Below are positions 13,501 through 20,854 of a stretch of DNA of 26,496 bases, one piece after another (the first letter of the stretch is position 1; every line of letters begins with the position of its first letter). Made by a program: the position numbers and the translations under genes. Source of the DNA: Solirubrobacteraceae bacterium (GTDB taxonomy: Bacteria; Actinomycetota; Thermoleophilia; Solirubrobacterales; Solirubrobacteraceae); the NCBI GenBank assembly GCA_016462625.1, contig JAEMSV010000010.1:35713-62208 (forward strand), read 5' to 3'. The notes under the pieces were generated by a model. The model made no database searches, was not told the origin of the DNA, and saw nothing but the letters and a program-made list of their open reading frames with translations.

Positions 13501-14547
13501 TCATGTCACCGGGCCTTCATCGAGCAGCCGCAGCACAGCGCGCTCGATCGGCCCCTGGATCGCGGGCGCGCCCTCGTGCGCACCGAGCTTCGGCAGCGCG
13601 GCGGCGATGGTCTCGCCCGCGGCGAACCGGTCGAAGACCCGCGGGTCGATGTACGAGCCGCGCGCGACGGCGGGCGTGTTGCCCAGATAGTGCGCGACCT
13701 CACGGACGGCGTTGGTCTCGGCCCGCTTGCGCGCCGTCTTGGATGTGACGTGCGGCTCAGCCACCGCCACGGACACGGCGGCGAGCACGGTCGCACCCCA
13801 CGTGCGGAAGTCCTTCGCGCTGACGCCTCGGCCGACGGCCTGCTTGACGTAGACGTTGATGTCGGCGGACTTCACGTCGATCCACCGGCGGTCGCGCTTG
13901 AACGCCAGCAGCTCCTCACCGCCGCCGCGGCGCCGCAGCAGACCGCTGACGATCGCCGCGACGTCCTCGTCGAGGATCGCCTGCACCCGGCGCTTCCCGT
14001 GCTTGGCGGGGTAGTCGAAGACGAGGGTCTCGCCCCGCACCGTCACGTGCTCCCTCCGGATCGTCGCCAGGCCGTAGGTCTCGTTCTCCACGGCGTAGTC
14101 CTCCGTGCCGATGCGGAAGAAGCCGCGATCGAGCAGCCGGACGGAGCACGCGAGGATCTGCTCCCGCGAGAAGCGCGGCCCGGCGAGGTCCGCCTCGACG
14201 CGATCGCGCATGCGGCGCAGCCGCTTGGCGAACGCGAGCATGTCGTCGAACTTCTGGCGGTCGCGCTGCTCGCGCCAGCGGGAGTGGTAGAGGTACTGCT
14301 TGCGTCCGCGCGCATCGATGCCGGTGGCCTGGATGTGCCCACCCGGGTACGGGCAGATCCACACGTCCTCCCACGCGGGCGGGATGACGAGCTCTCCGAT
14401 CCGCTCGAGGATCTCCGGGTCGTCGAGGCGCTCACCGTCGGTCGAGACGTACCGAAATCCCCGGCCGTGGCGCCTGCGCCGAATGCCGGGGCCGTTGCAG
14501 TCCGCGCGTCGCAGGCGGACCGCCCGCGACGCGGTGGGACTGGTCAC
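13501..14547 (-). CDS. DNA topoisomerase IB (poxvirus/eukaryotic-like type IB)
   Basis: A 348-residue bacterial type IB topoisomerase. The N-terminal DNA-binding domain has GRGFRYVSTDGERLDDPE and IPPAWEDVWICPYPGGHIQA (about 29-77). The catalytic domain carries RFSREQILACSVRLLDRGFF, KGxxR-like KHGKRRVQAIL, KDFRTWGATV and the nucleophile Tyr299 in ARGSYIDPRV. Family role: relaxing positive and negative supercoils through a 3'-phosphotyrosine intermediate. The start is GTG at 14545-14547, which overlaps the stop of the upstream small membrane gene as GTGA. It is the second gene of a small-membrane-protein / topoisomerase / ANTAR operon headed by a SigB-type promoter. Stress-controlled expression of a topoisomerase IB is inferred from that promoter. 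Confidence 0.94.
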   Translation of the reverse strand: MTSPTASRAVRLRRADCNGPGIRRRRHGRGFRYVSTDGERLDDPEILERIGELVIPPAWEDVWICPYPGGHIQATGIDARGRKQYLYHSRWREQRDRQKFDDMLAFAKRLRRMRDRVEADLAGPRFSREQILACSVRLLDRGFFRIGTEDYAVENETYGLATIRREHVTVRGETLVFDYPAKHGKRRVQAILDEDVAAIVSGLLRRRGGGEELLAFKRDRRWIDVKSADINVYVKQAVGRGVSAKDFRTWGATVLAAVSVAVAEPHVTSKTARKRAETNAVREVAHYLGNTPAVARGSYIDPRVFDRFAAGETIAAALPKLGAHEGAPAIQGPIERAVLRLLDEGPVT

Positions 14548-14798
14548 CGGGTCGGCGACTGATGCTCGCGGCCGGCCGAGCTGCGCTCCGGCTCGGCGAC
14601 GGGCTCGTGGCGGCCGGCCAGCAGATCGGTGTGCTCGTGGTAGACGCTCGTCACCTCGTTGTGACGAGGACGCGACCCGTCCGCGGTGTCCGTGTCCTCG
14701 GACGCCGCGATGGTGCCGCCCAGCACGACATACGCGATTCCGCCGGCGATCACCACGACCGCGACGATCAGGAGGATGAAGAATGATCCTGGGTCCAT
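14544..14798 (-). CDS. Small single-pass membrane protein at head of topoisomerase operon
   Basis: An 84-residue protein with a hydrophobic N terminus (about 4-28, GSFFILLIVAVVVIAGGIAY) followed by a polar Glu/His/Arg-rich tail of about 50 residues. No family recognised. The topology suggests an N-terminal anchor with a cytosolic tail. The start ATG (14796-14798) lies 9 nt downstream of a consensus GGGTAT -10. Its TGA overlaps the GTG of the topoisomerase IB gene, so it may mainly act as a coupled leader gene or be a membrane component of unknown role. Confidence 0.75.
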   Translation of the reverse strand: MDPGSFFILLIVAVVVIAGGIAYVVLGGTIAASEDTDTADGSRPRHNEVTSVYHEHTDLLAGRHEPVAEPERSSAGREHQSPTR

Positions 14799-14807
14799 GC
14801 CGGTCCG

Positions 14808-14832
14808 ATACCCCTCGCCGACCGGCCGAAAC
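14808..14832 (-). promoter_or_regulatory. SigB/SigF-type promoter of the small membrane protein / topoisomerase IB / ANTAR operon
   Basis: Reverse strand -35 GTTTC (14828-14832), 14-nt spacer, -10 GGGTAT (14808-14813), which is the full SigB/SigF -10 consensus. The -10 ends 9 nt before the ATG at 14798. This is the best match of the window. Confidence 0.75.
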
Positions 14833-15054
14833 TCAGGAGGCGGCCGGCGGATCCGCCGGCGCCGTTGGGATCTCGGGATCCGTGGCGGGAGCCTCGGGCT
14901 CCGGTCCGACGGGCTCGGGCTCGTAGTCGGGCTCAGGCGCAGGGGCGGGATCGACCTCGGGCGCGGGCGGGGTCTCCGGTGTCTCGTGCTCGGGCAGCGG
15001 ATCAGGGACCTCCAGCAGGAAGTCCGGGATCTCGGTCGGGATGGCTGTGCTCAT
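14833..15054 (-). CDS. Small Pro/Glu-rich protein of unknown function
   Basis: A 73-residue acidic protein. The first 20 residues (STAIPTEIPDFLLEVPDPLP) are followed by a low-complexity stretch of Pro-Glu, Pro-Ala and Pro-Asp repeats (EPDYEPEPVGPEPEAP) that should be disordered. No domain recognised. The ATG overlaps the alcohol dehydrogenase stop as ATGA, showing translational coupling, and codons remain G/C-ended, which supports a real gene. It is the last gene of the CBS / alcohol dehydrogenase operon. The next operon's -35 box begins directly after its stop. Confidence 0.6.
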   Translation of the reverse strand: MSTAIPTEIPDFLLEVPDPLPEHETPETPPAPEVDPAPAPEPDYEPEPVGPEPEAPATDPEIPTAPADPPAAS

Positions 15055-16223
15055 GGCTGGATCAACACCTTCACGGTTCCGTCGCGCTTCTCCTGGAAGG
15101 CCGCATAGGCCTCCGGCGCGTCGTCGAGAGAGACATGGTGCGTCGCGAACTCGTCGACGCCGAGGCGGTCCTCGTCGGCGAGCAGCAGCGGGAGGATGTC
15201 GTCGGTCCACCGCCGCACGTTCGCCTGCCCCATGCGGATCTGGATCTGCTTGTCGAACAGCGTCATCATCGGCATCGGGTCGGCGTTGCCGCCGTAGACG
15301 CCGAGCAGCGAGATGGTGCCGCCGCGCCGGACGAGCTCGACGGCGAGGTGCAGGGCGCTCAGCCGGTCGAGACCCGCCTTCTCCTGCAACTTCTGGGCGA
15401 CCGCGTCGGGGAGCATGCCGGCGACCGTCTGCGCGACCTTGCCCGCAGGCGCGCCATGCGCCTCCATGCCGACGGCGTCGATGACCGCGTCGGCGCCCCG
15501 GCCGCCGGTCAGCTCCAGCAGCCGCTCGACGACGTCCTCGCTGGATGCGTCGATGGTCTCGACACCGCGCCGCTTCGCCCGCTCCAGGCGCTCGGGCACG
15601 AGGTCGATGCCGATGACCCGCGTGTCCTCCAGCTGCGCGACCCGACAGGCCATGTCGCCGATCGGGCCCAGCCCGATGACCGCGAGCGTGTCGCCGGCGT
15701 GGACGTCGGCGTAGCGCACCCCCTGCCACGCGGTGGGGAGCACATCGGAGAGATAGACGAAGCGGTCATCGGGGGGCCCGTGCGGGACCTTGATCGGGCC
15801 GTACTGCGCCTGGGGCACCCGCAGCAGCTCCGCCTGGCCGCCCGGGACCTGCCCGTAGAGCTTCGTGTAGCCGAACAGCGCCGCGCCCTGACCGTCGACC
15901 TGCGTGGTCTCGCACTGCGATTGCAGGCCGGTATCGCAGTTGTGGCAGTGCCCGCACGAGATGTTGAAGGGCACGACGACACGGTCACCGGCATTGAGGT
16001 TGGTCACCTCCGAGCCGACCTCCTCGACGACGCCCATCGGCTCGTGGCCGAGGATGTCGCCCGCGTCCAGGTACGGACCGAGCACCTCGTAGAGGTGCAG
16101 GTCCGAGCCGCAGATGCCCGAGGACGTCACGCTGATGATGGCGTCAGTCGGCGCTTCGATCACCGGGTCGGGGTGGGTGTCGATCCGGACGTCCCGCTTG
16201 CCGTGCCACGTCAGTGCGCGCAC
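15051..16223 (-). CDS. Zinc-dependent medium-chain alcohol dehydrogenase (formaldehyde/threonine dehydrogenase-like)
   Basis: A 390-residue MDR-family enzyme. Catalytic zinc ligands are C38 (SGICGSDLH) and H60-E61 (GHEPMGVVEEVG). The structural zinc site is C90-x2-C93-x2-C96-x7-C104 (CGHCHNCDTGLQSQC). The Rossmann motif is VIGLGPIGDMACRVAQL near residue 190. The overall length and the insertion after the Rossmann fold (HGAPAGKVAQTVAGML) match the glutathione-independent formaldehyde dehydrogenase-like branch; the substrate is not certain. GTG at 16221-16223 (MRALTWHGKRDVRI) is the expected start, 4 nt after the CBS gene stop. It is co-transcribed from the SigB-type promoter upstream of that gene. 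The Pro/Glu-rich gene follows with an ATGA overlap. Confidence 0.93.
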   Translation of the reverse strand: MRALTWHGKRDVRIDTHPDPVIEAPTDAIISVTSSGICGSDLHLYEVLGPYLDAGDILGHEPMGVVEEVGSEVTNLNAGDRVVVPFNISCGHCHNCDTGLQSQCETTQVDGQGAALFGYTKLYGQVPGGQAELLRVPQAQYGPIKVPHGPPDDRFVYLSDVLPTAWQGVRYADVHAGDTLAVIGLGPIGDMACRVAQLEDTRVIGIDLVPERLERAKRRGVETIDASSEDVVERLLELTGGRGADAVIDAVGMEAHGAPAGKVAQTVAGMLPDAVAQKLQEKAGLDRLSALHLAVELVRRGGTISLLGVYGGNADPMPMMTLFDKQIQIRMGQANVRRWTDDILPLLLADEDRLGVDEFATHHVSLDDAPEAYAAFQEKRDGTVKVLIQP

Positions 16224-16227
16224 GCCG

Positions 16228-16599
16228 TCAGCCCTGCCCGTCGAGGTCGCGCACCGAGATGACGCCCACGACGCGGGTGTCATCCACGACCGGGACCCGT
16301 CGCACGTCGGCGTCGCGCATCCGCTGCGCGACGGTCGCGACATCGTCGTCCGGCGCCACGGTCGTGAGCTGGGCGCTCGCGATGTCCCCCACTGCGCAGA
16401 GGTCCAGATCCTTTCCGGCCGCGACCGCCCGGATGACGATGTCGCGATCGGTCACGACCCCGCGCAGCCGCTCGCCCTCGGTCACCGCGATCATGCCCAT
16501 GCCGGTGTCCCGCATGAGTTCTGCCACCTCTGTCACCGGCGCGTCCGGCGCCACGGTCTCGGGATCGCGGGTCATCACATCCTGTGCCGTCTGAACCAT
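16228..16599 (-). CDS. CBS-domain pair protein
   Basis: A 123-residue protein made only of two CBS motifs (about 5-58, ending RGVVTDRDIVIRAVAAG; and 68-120, ending VVGVISVRDLDGQG). Stand-alone CBS pairs bind adenine nucleotides and act as energy or redox sensors; many are stress-induced. The ATG is at 16597-16599, followed by AQDVMTRDPETV, the typical opening of such proteins. It is the first gene of a three-gene operon with alcohol dehydrogenase (4-nt gap) and the Pro/Glu-rich protein. A SigB-type promoter lies 39 nt upstream; the intervening leader includes a small CGGGG/CCCCG hairpin. Confidence 0.92.
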   Translation of the reverse strand: MVQTAQDVMTRDPETVAPDAPVTEVAELMRDTGMGMIAVTEGERLRGVVTDRDIVIRAVAAGKDLDLCAVGDIASAQLTTVAPDDDVATVAQRMRDADVRRVPVVDDTRVVGVISVRDLDGQG

Positions 16600-16638
16600 G
16601 TCGGTCTCGCTCTCTGCGATCTCGGGGTCTCCCCGCCG

Positions 16639-16663
16639 CTACCCCCGGCCGACCCGGCCAAAC
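16639..16663 (-). promoter_or_regulatory. SigB/SigF-type promoter of the CBS / alcohol dehydrogenase operon
   Basis: Reverse strand -35 GTTTG (16659-16663), 14-nt spacer, -10 GGGTAG (16639-16644). It lies 39 nt before the ATG at 16599, in the only non-coding gap between the CBS and MerR-type genes. Confidence 0.7.
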
Positions 16664-16666
16664 ACC

Positions 16667-17776
16667 TCAGTCGGCGGAGATCCACGGAACGTGGCGCGCG
16701 AGTTGCGCCACCGACACCTCGAGGAGCTCCTGCTCAGCGCGCTCCAGCGCGAGCGGCTCGAGACTCGCCAGCGCGATGACCATGCGGGCGTCGCCGCCGA
16801 GGACCGCGGTGCCGAGGAGCGTCACTCCGCAGGTCACCGGGGCGCCGAGACCTGCGGCGTCCTCGGCGCGCAGCCACCGTGGCTCGCGGGCGTCGGCGAG
16901 CGCGGCGCGGAGGTCATCGGACAGCGCGTCGGGCAACGGGGCGAAGCGACCACGGAGGCTCGTGACCAGCCGGATCTCCCCGTCGGCGACCAGGTAGCAG
17001 GCGGTGTCCGACGCGTCGGTCTGCTTGCGCAGCGCGTGCATCCCGGTGCGCAGCGCGCGCACGGATCCGGTGGTCACCAGCTTCGTGATCTCGGCCGCCG
17101 TCGCCGCCCAGGCCTCGAGGCGGGTCGTGCGCTCACTGAGGATCTCGCGCTCGAGGCGGATCCGGCCGACCTCCGCCTGGGCCTGACGGTTCACGCTGGT
17201 GTCGATGCCGACGAGCGCGACCAGGGGAAGCGTGCCGGGGCGCTGGGGCATGCGGACGGCCATTGACCGGGTGGGCCGGGTCATGCCCCCGGTCCAGTCG
17301 GGGTGCGTGCACACCGCGACTCGCTCGTCGGTCGTGAAGACCTCGGCCAGGCGGTCGTACGCGGGGTCCGCCGCGAACCACGCGGCGATGTCCTCGAGGA
17401 CGTCGCCCGTCTGAGGGCCGCCGGGGCGCTCGCGCACGACGGCGTTGGCGTGGACCACGGTGAGCGGCACGGGGCCCGAGAGGATCACGACCGGCATCGG
17501 CAGCTCGTCGACGAGACCCCGCCACGTCGAGGCGGCCAGCGACCGGAGCGCGCCGCCAGTGTGCTGCGCGATCGCGCGCTCCAGCGGCATGCCGGATTCG
17601 TGCAACCGGCGGACCGCGACCACCCGCACCGCGTCATCCGTCAGGTATCGCCGGGCGCCGCCCTCGCTCCGCACCGGGTGGGGCCAGCCGTGCCGCCGCT
17701 CCCACGTGCGAAGGCGGTCGCGGGTCATGCCCGTGACCGCCGCGAACTCCGACGCGCTCAGGGTAGGTCCACTCAT
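16667..17776 (-). CDS. MerR-type HTH regulator with large PAS/GAF-like sensory region
   Basis: A 369-residue protein. Residues 5-75 form a MerR-type winged helix (LSASEFAAVTGMTRDRLRTW, GGARRYLTDDAVRVVAVRRL). Residues 85-200 look PAS-like (LPMPVVILSGPVPLTVVHAN..., PLVALVGIDTSVNRQAQAEV). A coiled linker leads into a GAF-like domain (about 225-365, with DTACYLVADGEIRLVTSLRG). A DNA-binding regulator with ligand or redox sensing is inferred; domain limits are by eye. The ATG at 17774-17776 opens directly before the HTH. A SigB-like promoter (GTTTC-N15-GGGAAG) precedes it. It lies downstream of the STAS gene on the same strand with a 55-nt gap. Confidence 0.82.
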   Translation of the reverse strand: MSGPTLSASEFAAVTGMTRDRLRTWERRHGWPHPVRSEGGARRYLTDDAVRVVAVRRLHESGMPLERAIAQHTGGALRSLAASTWRGLVDELPMPVVILSGPVPLTVVHANAVVRERPGGPQTGDVLEDIAAWFAADPAYDRLAEVFTTDERVAVCTHPDWTGGMTRPTRSMAVRMPQRPGTLPLVALVGIDTSVNRQAQAEVGRIRLEREILSERTTRLEAWAATAAEITKLVTTGSVRALRTGMHALRKQTDASDTACYLVADGEIRLVTSLRGRFAPLPDALSDDLRAALADAREPRWLRAEDAAGLGAPVTCGVTLLGTAVLGGDARMVIALASLEPLALERAEQELLEVSVAQLARHVPWISAD

Positions 17777-17791
17777 CTTCCTGCCGATGAA

Positions 17792-17817
17792 CTTCCCGTG
17801 CCGGACACTCTCGAAAC
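17792..17817 (-). promoter_or_regulatory. Possible SigB/SigF-type promoter of the MerR-type gene
   Basis: Reverse strand GTTTC (17813-17817), 15-nt spacer, GGGAAG (17792-17797), ending 14 nt from the ATG codon complement at 17776. The -10 fits the GGGWA form of the consensus; the spacer is 1 nt longer than at the four strong sites. Confidence 0.45.
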
Positions 17818-17831
17818 GGGCGCGTCGGCGC

Positions 17832-18197
17832 TCATGAAGCGCTCGAGAGGGCGGCCAGCGCCTCCGCGCGCGTGGGAAACGACCGCAAGAGCTCGCCGAG
17901 ACCAGCCTGATCCAAGATCCGCGCCACGGCGGTTCCGGCGGCCGCGACCACGAACGGCGCCCGGCGATCGCGTGCCGCGCGGCGCGCCGACAGCAGCGCC
18001 GCGAGTGCCGTGGTGTCCAGGAACGGAACCTCGGCCAGATCGACGCAGACGGGCTTGCCGTCCGCGCATGCGGCCTCGAGGACGTTGCGCAGCCGTGGGG
18101 CACTGAAGAGGTCGAGCTCCCCGGAGAGGACGACGAGGACGACCCCGGCCTCCTCCGTGCAGGCCGAGCTGAAGCTCAGGGAATCAGGCGAATCCAC
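17832..18197 (-). CDS. STAS-domain anti-sigma factor antagonist
   Basis: A 121-residue STAS protein: VVLVVLSGELDLFSAPRLRN (about 20-39), then KPVCVDLAEVPFLDTTALAALLSA (48-71) and a C-terminal helix-strand. The usual phosphorylation site D-S-(S/T)-G is D61-T62-T63-A64 here, so a Thr would have to be the phospho-acceptor. Family role: in partner switching the unphosphorylated STAS protein sequesters a HATPase anti-sigma factor and frees the sigma factor. GTG at 18195-18197 (VDSPDSLSF) is the chosen start. It is divergent from the SigB-type sigma gene over a 106-bp region, a context that supports a role in its control. Confidence 0.9.
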   Translation of the reverse strand: MDSPDSLSFSSACTEEAGVVLVVLSGELDLFSAPRLRNVLEAACADGKPVCVDLAEVPFLDTTALAALLSARRAARDRRAPFVVAAAGTAVARILDQAGLGELLRSFPTRAEALAALSSAS

Positions 18198-18250
18198 GGC
18201 CCGGATTCTTGCGCGGTCACTGGGGTCTCCGCCTGTTGGCACAGCCGATC

Positions 18251-18270
18251 TGTCCACCTTTGTCCACCCT
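18251..18270. repeat. Two tandem 10-bp TGTCCACC repeats in the STAS/sigma intergenic region
   Basis: TGTCCACCTT at 18251-18260 is followed directly by TGTCCACCCT at 18261-18270. Nine of ten positions agree and the period is about one helical turn, so a regulator could contact one face of the DNA. The site is 34 nt upstream of the sigma-factor ATG. Confidence 0.55.
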
Positions 18271-18303
18271 GACGAAATGCGCCCTCCCCGGGAGAGTGAG
18301 CGC

Positions 18304-19086
18304 ATGAGCACTCTACGTCGGGACGAAGCACAGCTGCTCCACCGGTACCACCGGACGCGAGACCCTGAGCTCCGCGAGGAGCTCGTCGTCATGGCCCTTC
18401 CCCTCGTGCGGGCGATCGCCGCTCGATATGCACGACGCGGCGAGCCTGTGGACGACCTGGTGCAGGTCGGATCGGTCGGACTCCTGAAGGCCATCGACCG
18501 GTTCGATCCCGATCGCGGCGTGCCGTTCGGCGCGTTCGCGACTCCCAACATCTCGGGTGAGATCCGCCGCCATTTTCGCGACACGACGTGGTCGGTCCGT
18601 CCGCCGCGCGAGCTCCAGGAGCTCGTGCTCGCCGTCAGCAAGGCGACCGAGCAGCTCTCGACCGAGCTCGGCCGGCCGCCGCGCATCGACGAGCTGGCCG
18701 AGGCGACGAACGTCTCGCCCACCCGCGTCATGGAGGCGCTGACGGCCGGCGAGGGCTACAAGCCGGCGTCGCTCGACGCCCCGGTGCTCGAGGACGGCGG
18801 CACCCTCGGCGACACGATGGGCGGAATGGACGGCGACTACTCGATGGTGGACTGGCGCCACGACCTCCGGCGAGGTCTGGCGGGCCTGCGGCCGCGCGAG
18901 CGCCAGATCGTCGCCCTCCGCTTCCTCGGCGGGCTGTCGCAGCGCGAGATCGCCGACCGTGTCGGCGTCTCGCAGATGCACGTCTCCCGACTCCTCCGGG
19001 GCGCCCTGGCGCAGATGCGCGAGACGATCGGCGAGATGGAGGTCGAGGTCGAGGAGGCCGACGGCCGCGAGCTCGCGGTCGCGTGA
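18304..19086 (+). CDS. SigB/SigF-type alternative sigma factor
   Basis: A 260-residue sigma-70 family protein. Region 2 spans about 12-92 (PVDDLVQVGSVGLLKAIDRF, PFGAFATPNISGEIRRHFRD), region 3 about 97-160 (VRPPRELQELVLAVSKATEQ, RPPRIDELAEATNVSPTRV) and region 4 about 190-240 (LRPRERQIVALRFLGGLSQR, then an HTH ending VSQMHVSRLLRGAL). Possession of region 3 and absence of region 1.1 place it in group 3, the SigB/SigF/SigG stress and sporulation-type clade, rather than ECF. Members recognise GTTT-N-GGGTAT promoters, and several such sites occur in this window. ATG at 18304 with GGGAGA upstream. The stop overlaps the GTG of the Rieske-FAD gene as GTGA. Confidence 0.94.
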   Translation: MSTLRRDEAQLLHRYHRTRDPELREELVVMALPLVRAIAARYARRGEPVDDLVQVGSVGLLKAIDRFDPDRGVPFGAFATPNISGEIRRHFRDTTWSVRPPRELQELVLAVSKATEQLSTELGRPPRIDELAEATNVSPTRVMEALTAGEGYKPASLDAPVLEDGGTLGDTMGGMDGDYSMVDWRHDLRRGLAGLRPRERQIVALRFLGGLSQREIADRVGVSQMHVSRLLRGALAQMRETIGEMEVEVEEADGRELAVA

Positions 19087-20633
19087 GCTCCACGCCGAGC
19101 GACGCGATGCCGACCGACGACCTGCGCGCCGCCGCGCGCGCAGGCTCGTGGTGGCTGGCATCGACCGCCGACGCGCCCCGCCGCGCGCCACTCCGTGCTC
19201 CCGAGCACGTGGACGTGGCCGTCGTCGGCGGGGGCATCGTCGGCGTGACCACCGCCCTCCTGCTCGCCCGGGACGGCGCGCGGGTCGCGCTCGTCGAAGC
19301 CGACCGGCTCGGGACCGGGACGACCGGCGCGACCACCGCGAAGGTAAGCGCCCCGCAGGGCCTTGTCCACCACCAGCTCGCCGGCGCCGTGGGCGACGAC
19401 CGGGCGGCGGCGTTCGTCGGCGCCAACGCCGCCGCACTGGCATGGATGCGCGCGACCGTCGCCGACCACCAGGTCCTCTGCGACTGGCGCGACCGCGACG
19501 CGTTCACGTATACGACCGAGCGCGACCGGATCGACGATCTGCGACAGGAGGCCGACGCGTGCGTCCGCCTCGGCCTGGCCGCAGAGGTCACCGAGGAGGT
19601 GCCCGCGCCCATCGGCGCTGCGGGCGCGCTGCGCGTTCGCGCGCAGGCCGAGATGCATCCGCGCCGGTACCTGCTCGGTCTCGCCGAGCTCGCCGAGCGC
19701 GAGGGGTGCCTGATCGCCGAGGGCACGCGGGTCTGCGGGATCGACATGGGTGACCCGTGCGTCCTGCACTGCACGGGCGCCACCCTCACCGCCGACCGTG
19801 TCGTGCTGGCCACGCTGTATCCCCTGCTCGACCGGTCGCTGCACTTCGCGCGGGTCTCGGTCCAGCGCTCGTACATCGTCGGCCTGGAGGTCGAGAAGCC
19901 CCTCGAAGGCATGTACTACGGCATCGACGACCCGATGCGGTCGCTTCGCTCGACCCCGTTCGAGGACGGTCGCGAGTTGGTGCTGATCGGCGGCGAGGGC
20001 CATGCCGTGGGCCGCGAGCTCGAGACCGAAGCGCGGTACGAGGCGCTGGCCGCGACCGGTCGCGACTGGTTCGCCGGCGCGCCGCTGCGGCACCGCTGGT
20101 CCTCGCAGGACGTCACGGCCGCAGACAAGCTCCCGTTCGCCGAGCCTATCCTCGGCTCAGGGGACCGCATCTGGGCCGTGAGCGGGTTGCGCAAGTGGGG
20201 TATGACGCTCGGGACCGCCGCCGCGCAGCACCTCGCCGACGTCTTCGCAGACCGTCCCTCGACCCACGCGAAGGCCTTCGACCACCCGCGCCGGCCGCCG
20301 CTGCGCGCGGTCGCGAAGAGCGCCGAGGAGAACGCCGGCAACGGCTGGCGATTCATCGCCGACCGGCTCCGACCCGGGCCTGGCCCCGACAAGCTCGCCC
20401 CCGGCGAGGGCGCGGTGCACGGTCCTCCGACCAACCGCGTCGCCGCCTACCGGGACGATGACGGCGCGCTACACGTCCATTCGGCCCTCTGCACCCACCT
20501 CGGCTGCGAGGTCCGCTTCAACGAGGCCGAGCGCAGCTGGGACTGTCCGTGTCACGCGTCGCGCTTCGACGCGCGCGACGGGCAGGTCCTCGTCGGACCC
20601 GCGACCCGCCGCCTGCGACCGGTGCAGCACTGA
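19083..20633 (+). CDS. FAD-dependent oxidoreductase with C-terminal Rieske [2Fe-2S] domain (YhfW-like)
   Basis: A 516-residue protein. A DadA-type FAD domain begins with the dinucleotide motif VDVAVVGGGIVGVTTALLLA (43-62) and has LGTGTTGATTAKVSAPQG next to the flavin site. The Rieske domain (about 430-516) has the ligands C470-x-H472 and C488-x2-H491 within CTHLGC and CPCHASRFD. The extra C475 and C490 are those that form the disulfide of high-potential Rieske proteins. Substrate unknown; this architecture is widespread in bacteria. The GTG at 19083 overlaps the sigma-factor TGA (GTGA); an in-frame ATG at 19107 is an alternative start. TGATG coupling links it to the CDGSH gene. An oxidoreductase directly coupled to a stress sigma gene suggests redox-stress function, by inference. 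Confidence 0.92.
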   Translation: MSSTPSDAMPTDDLRAAARAGSWWLASTADAPRRAPLRAPEHVDVAVVGGGIVGVTTALLLARDGARVALVEADRLGTGTTGATTAKVSAPQGLVHHQLAGAVGDDRAAAFVGANAAALAWMRATVADHQVLCDWRDRDAFTYTTERDRIDDLRQEADACVRLGLAAEVTEEVPAPIGAAGALRVRAQAEMHPRRYLLGLAELAEREGCLIAEGTRVCGIDMGDPCVLHCTGATLTADRVVLATLYPLLDRSLHFARVSVQRSYIVGLEVEKPLEGMYYGIDDPMRSLRSTPFEDGRELVLIGGEGHAVGRELETEARYEALAATGRDWFAGAPLRHRWSSQDVTAADKLPFAEPILGSGDRIWAVSGLRKWGMTLGTAAAQHLADVFADRPSTHAKAFDHPRRPPLRAVAKSAEENAGNGWRFIADRLRPGPGPDKLAPGEGAVHGPPTNRVAAYRDDDGALHVHSALCTHLGCEVRFNEAERSWDCPCHASRFDARDGQVLVGPATRRLRPVQH

Positions 20634-20854
20634 TGGCCGAGGAGCCCGTCACGATCACGCCCTACCGGGACGGCCCGCTGCTCGTCCGCGGCCCGTTCAC
20701 GATGCTCGACCAGGACGGCAACGAGATCGTCATCGAGCGCGAGACCGTGGCGCTCTGCCGGTGCGGCCACTCGCGCCAGCGTCCGTTCTGCGACGGCACG
20801 CACCAGCTGACGCGGTTCTCGGCCCCCGGCGCCGCCGAGCAGCGCAGTCGCTAG
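20633..20854 (+). CDS. CDGSH-type [2Fe-2S] protein
   Basis: A 73-residue protein with the complete 3Cys-1His cluster motif C42-x-C44-x8-C53-x3-H57 (LCRCGHSRQRPFCDGTH). The N-terminal part (ITPYRDGPLLVRGPFTMLD) is the usual short beta domain of bacterial CDGSH proteins. Such proteins bind a labile, redox-active [2Fe-2S] cluster and can act in iron-sulfur or electron transfer. The ATG shares one base with the Rieske-FAD stop (TGATG), so it is the third coupled gene after the sigma factor. Its TAG stop shares a CTAG with the stop of the convergent HDO-type gene. Confidence 0.94.
   Translation: MAEEPVTITPYRDGPLLVRGPFTMLDQDGNEIVIERETVALCRCGHSRQRPFCDGTHQLTRFSAPGAAEQRSR

Noticed and set aside
14340..14349. 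GGGTAC inside the topoisomerase gene as a promoter
   Set aside because: Internal to coding sequence, with no GTTT at 14-15 nt and no gene start downstream on that strand.
14865..16262. 465-codon plus-strand open frame
   Set aside because: Antisense to the alcohol dehydrogenase, whose zinc and Rossmann motifs are intact.
17777..18103. N-terminal extension of the MerR-type frame
   Set aside because: It would overlap the STAS gene in another frame; the HTH begins right after the ATG at 17776.
18010..18303. N-terminal extension of the SigB-type sigma frame
   Set aside because: Antisense to the STAS gene; sigma homology begins near 18304, which has a ribosome-binding site.
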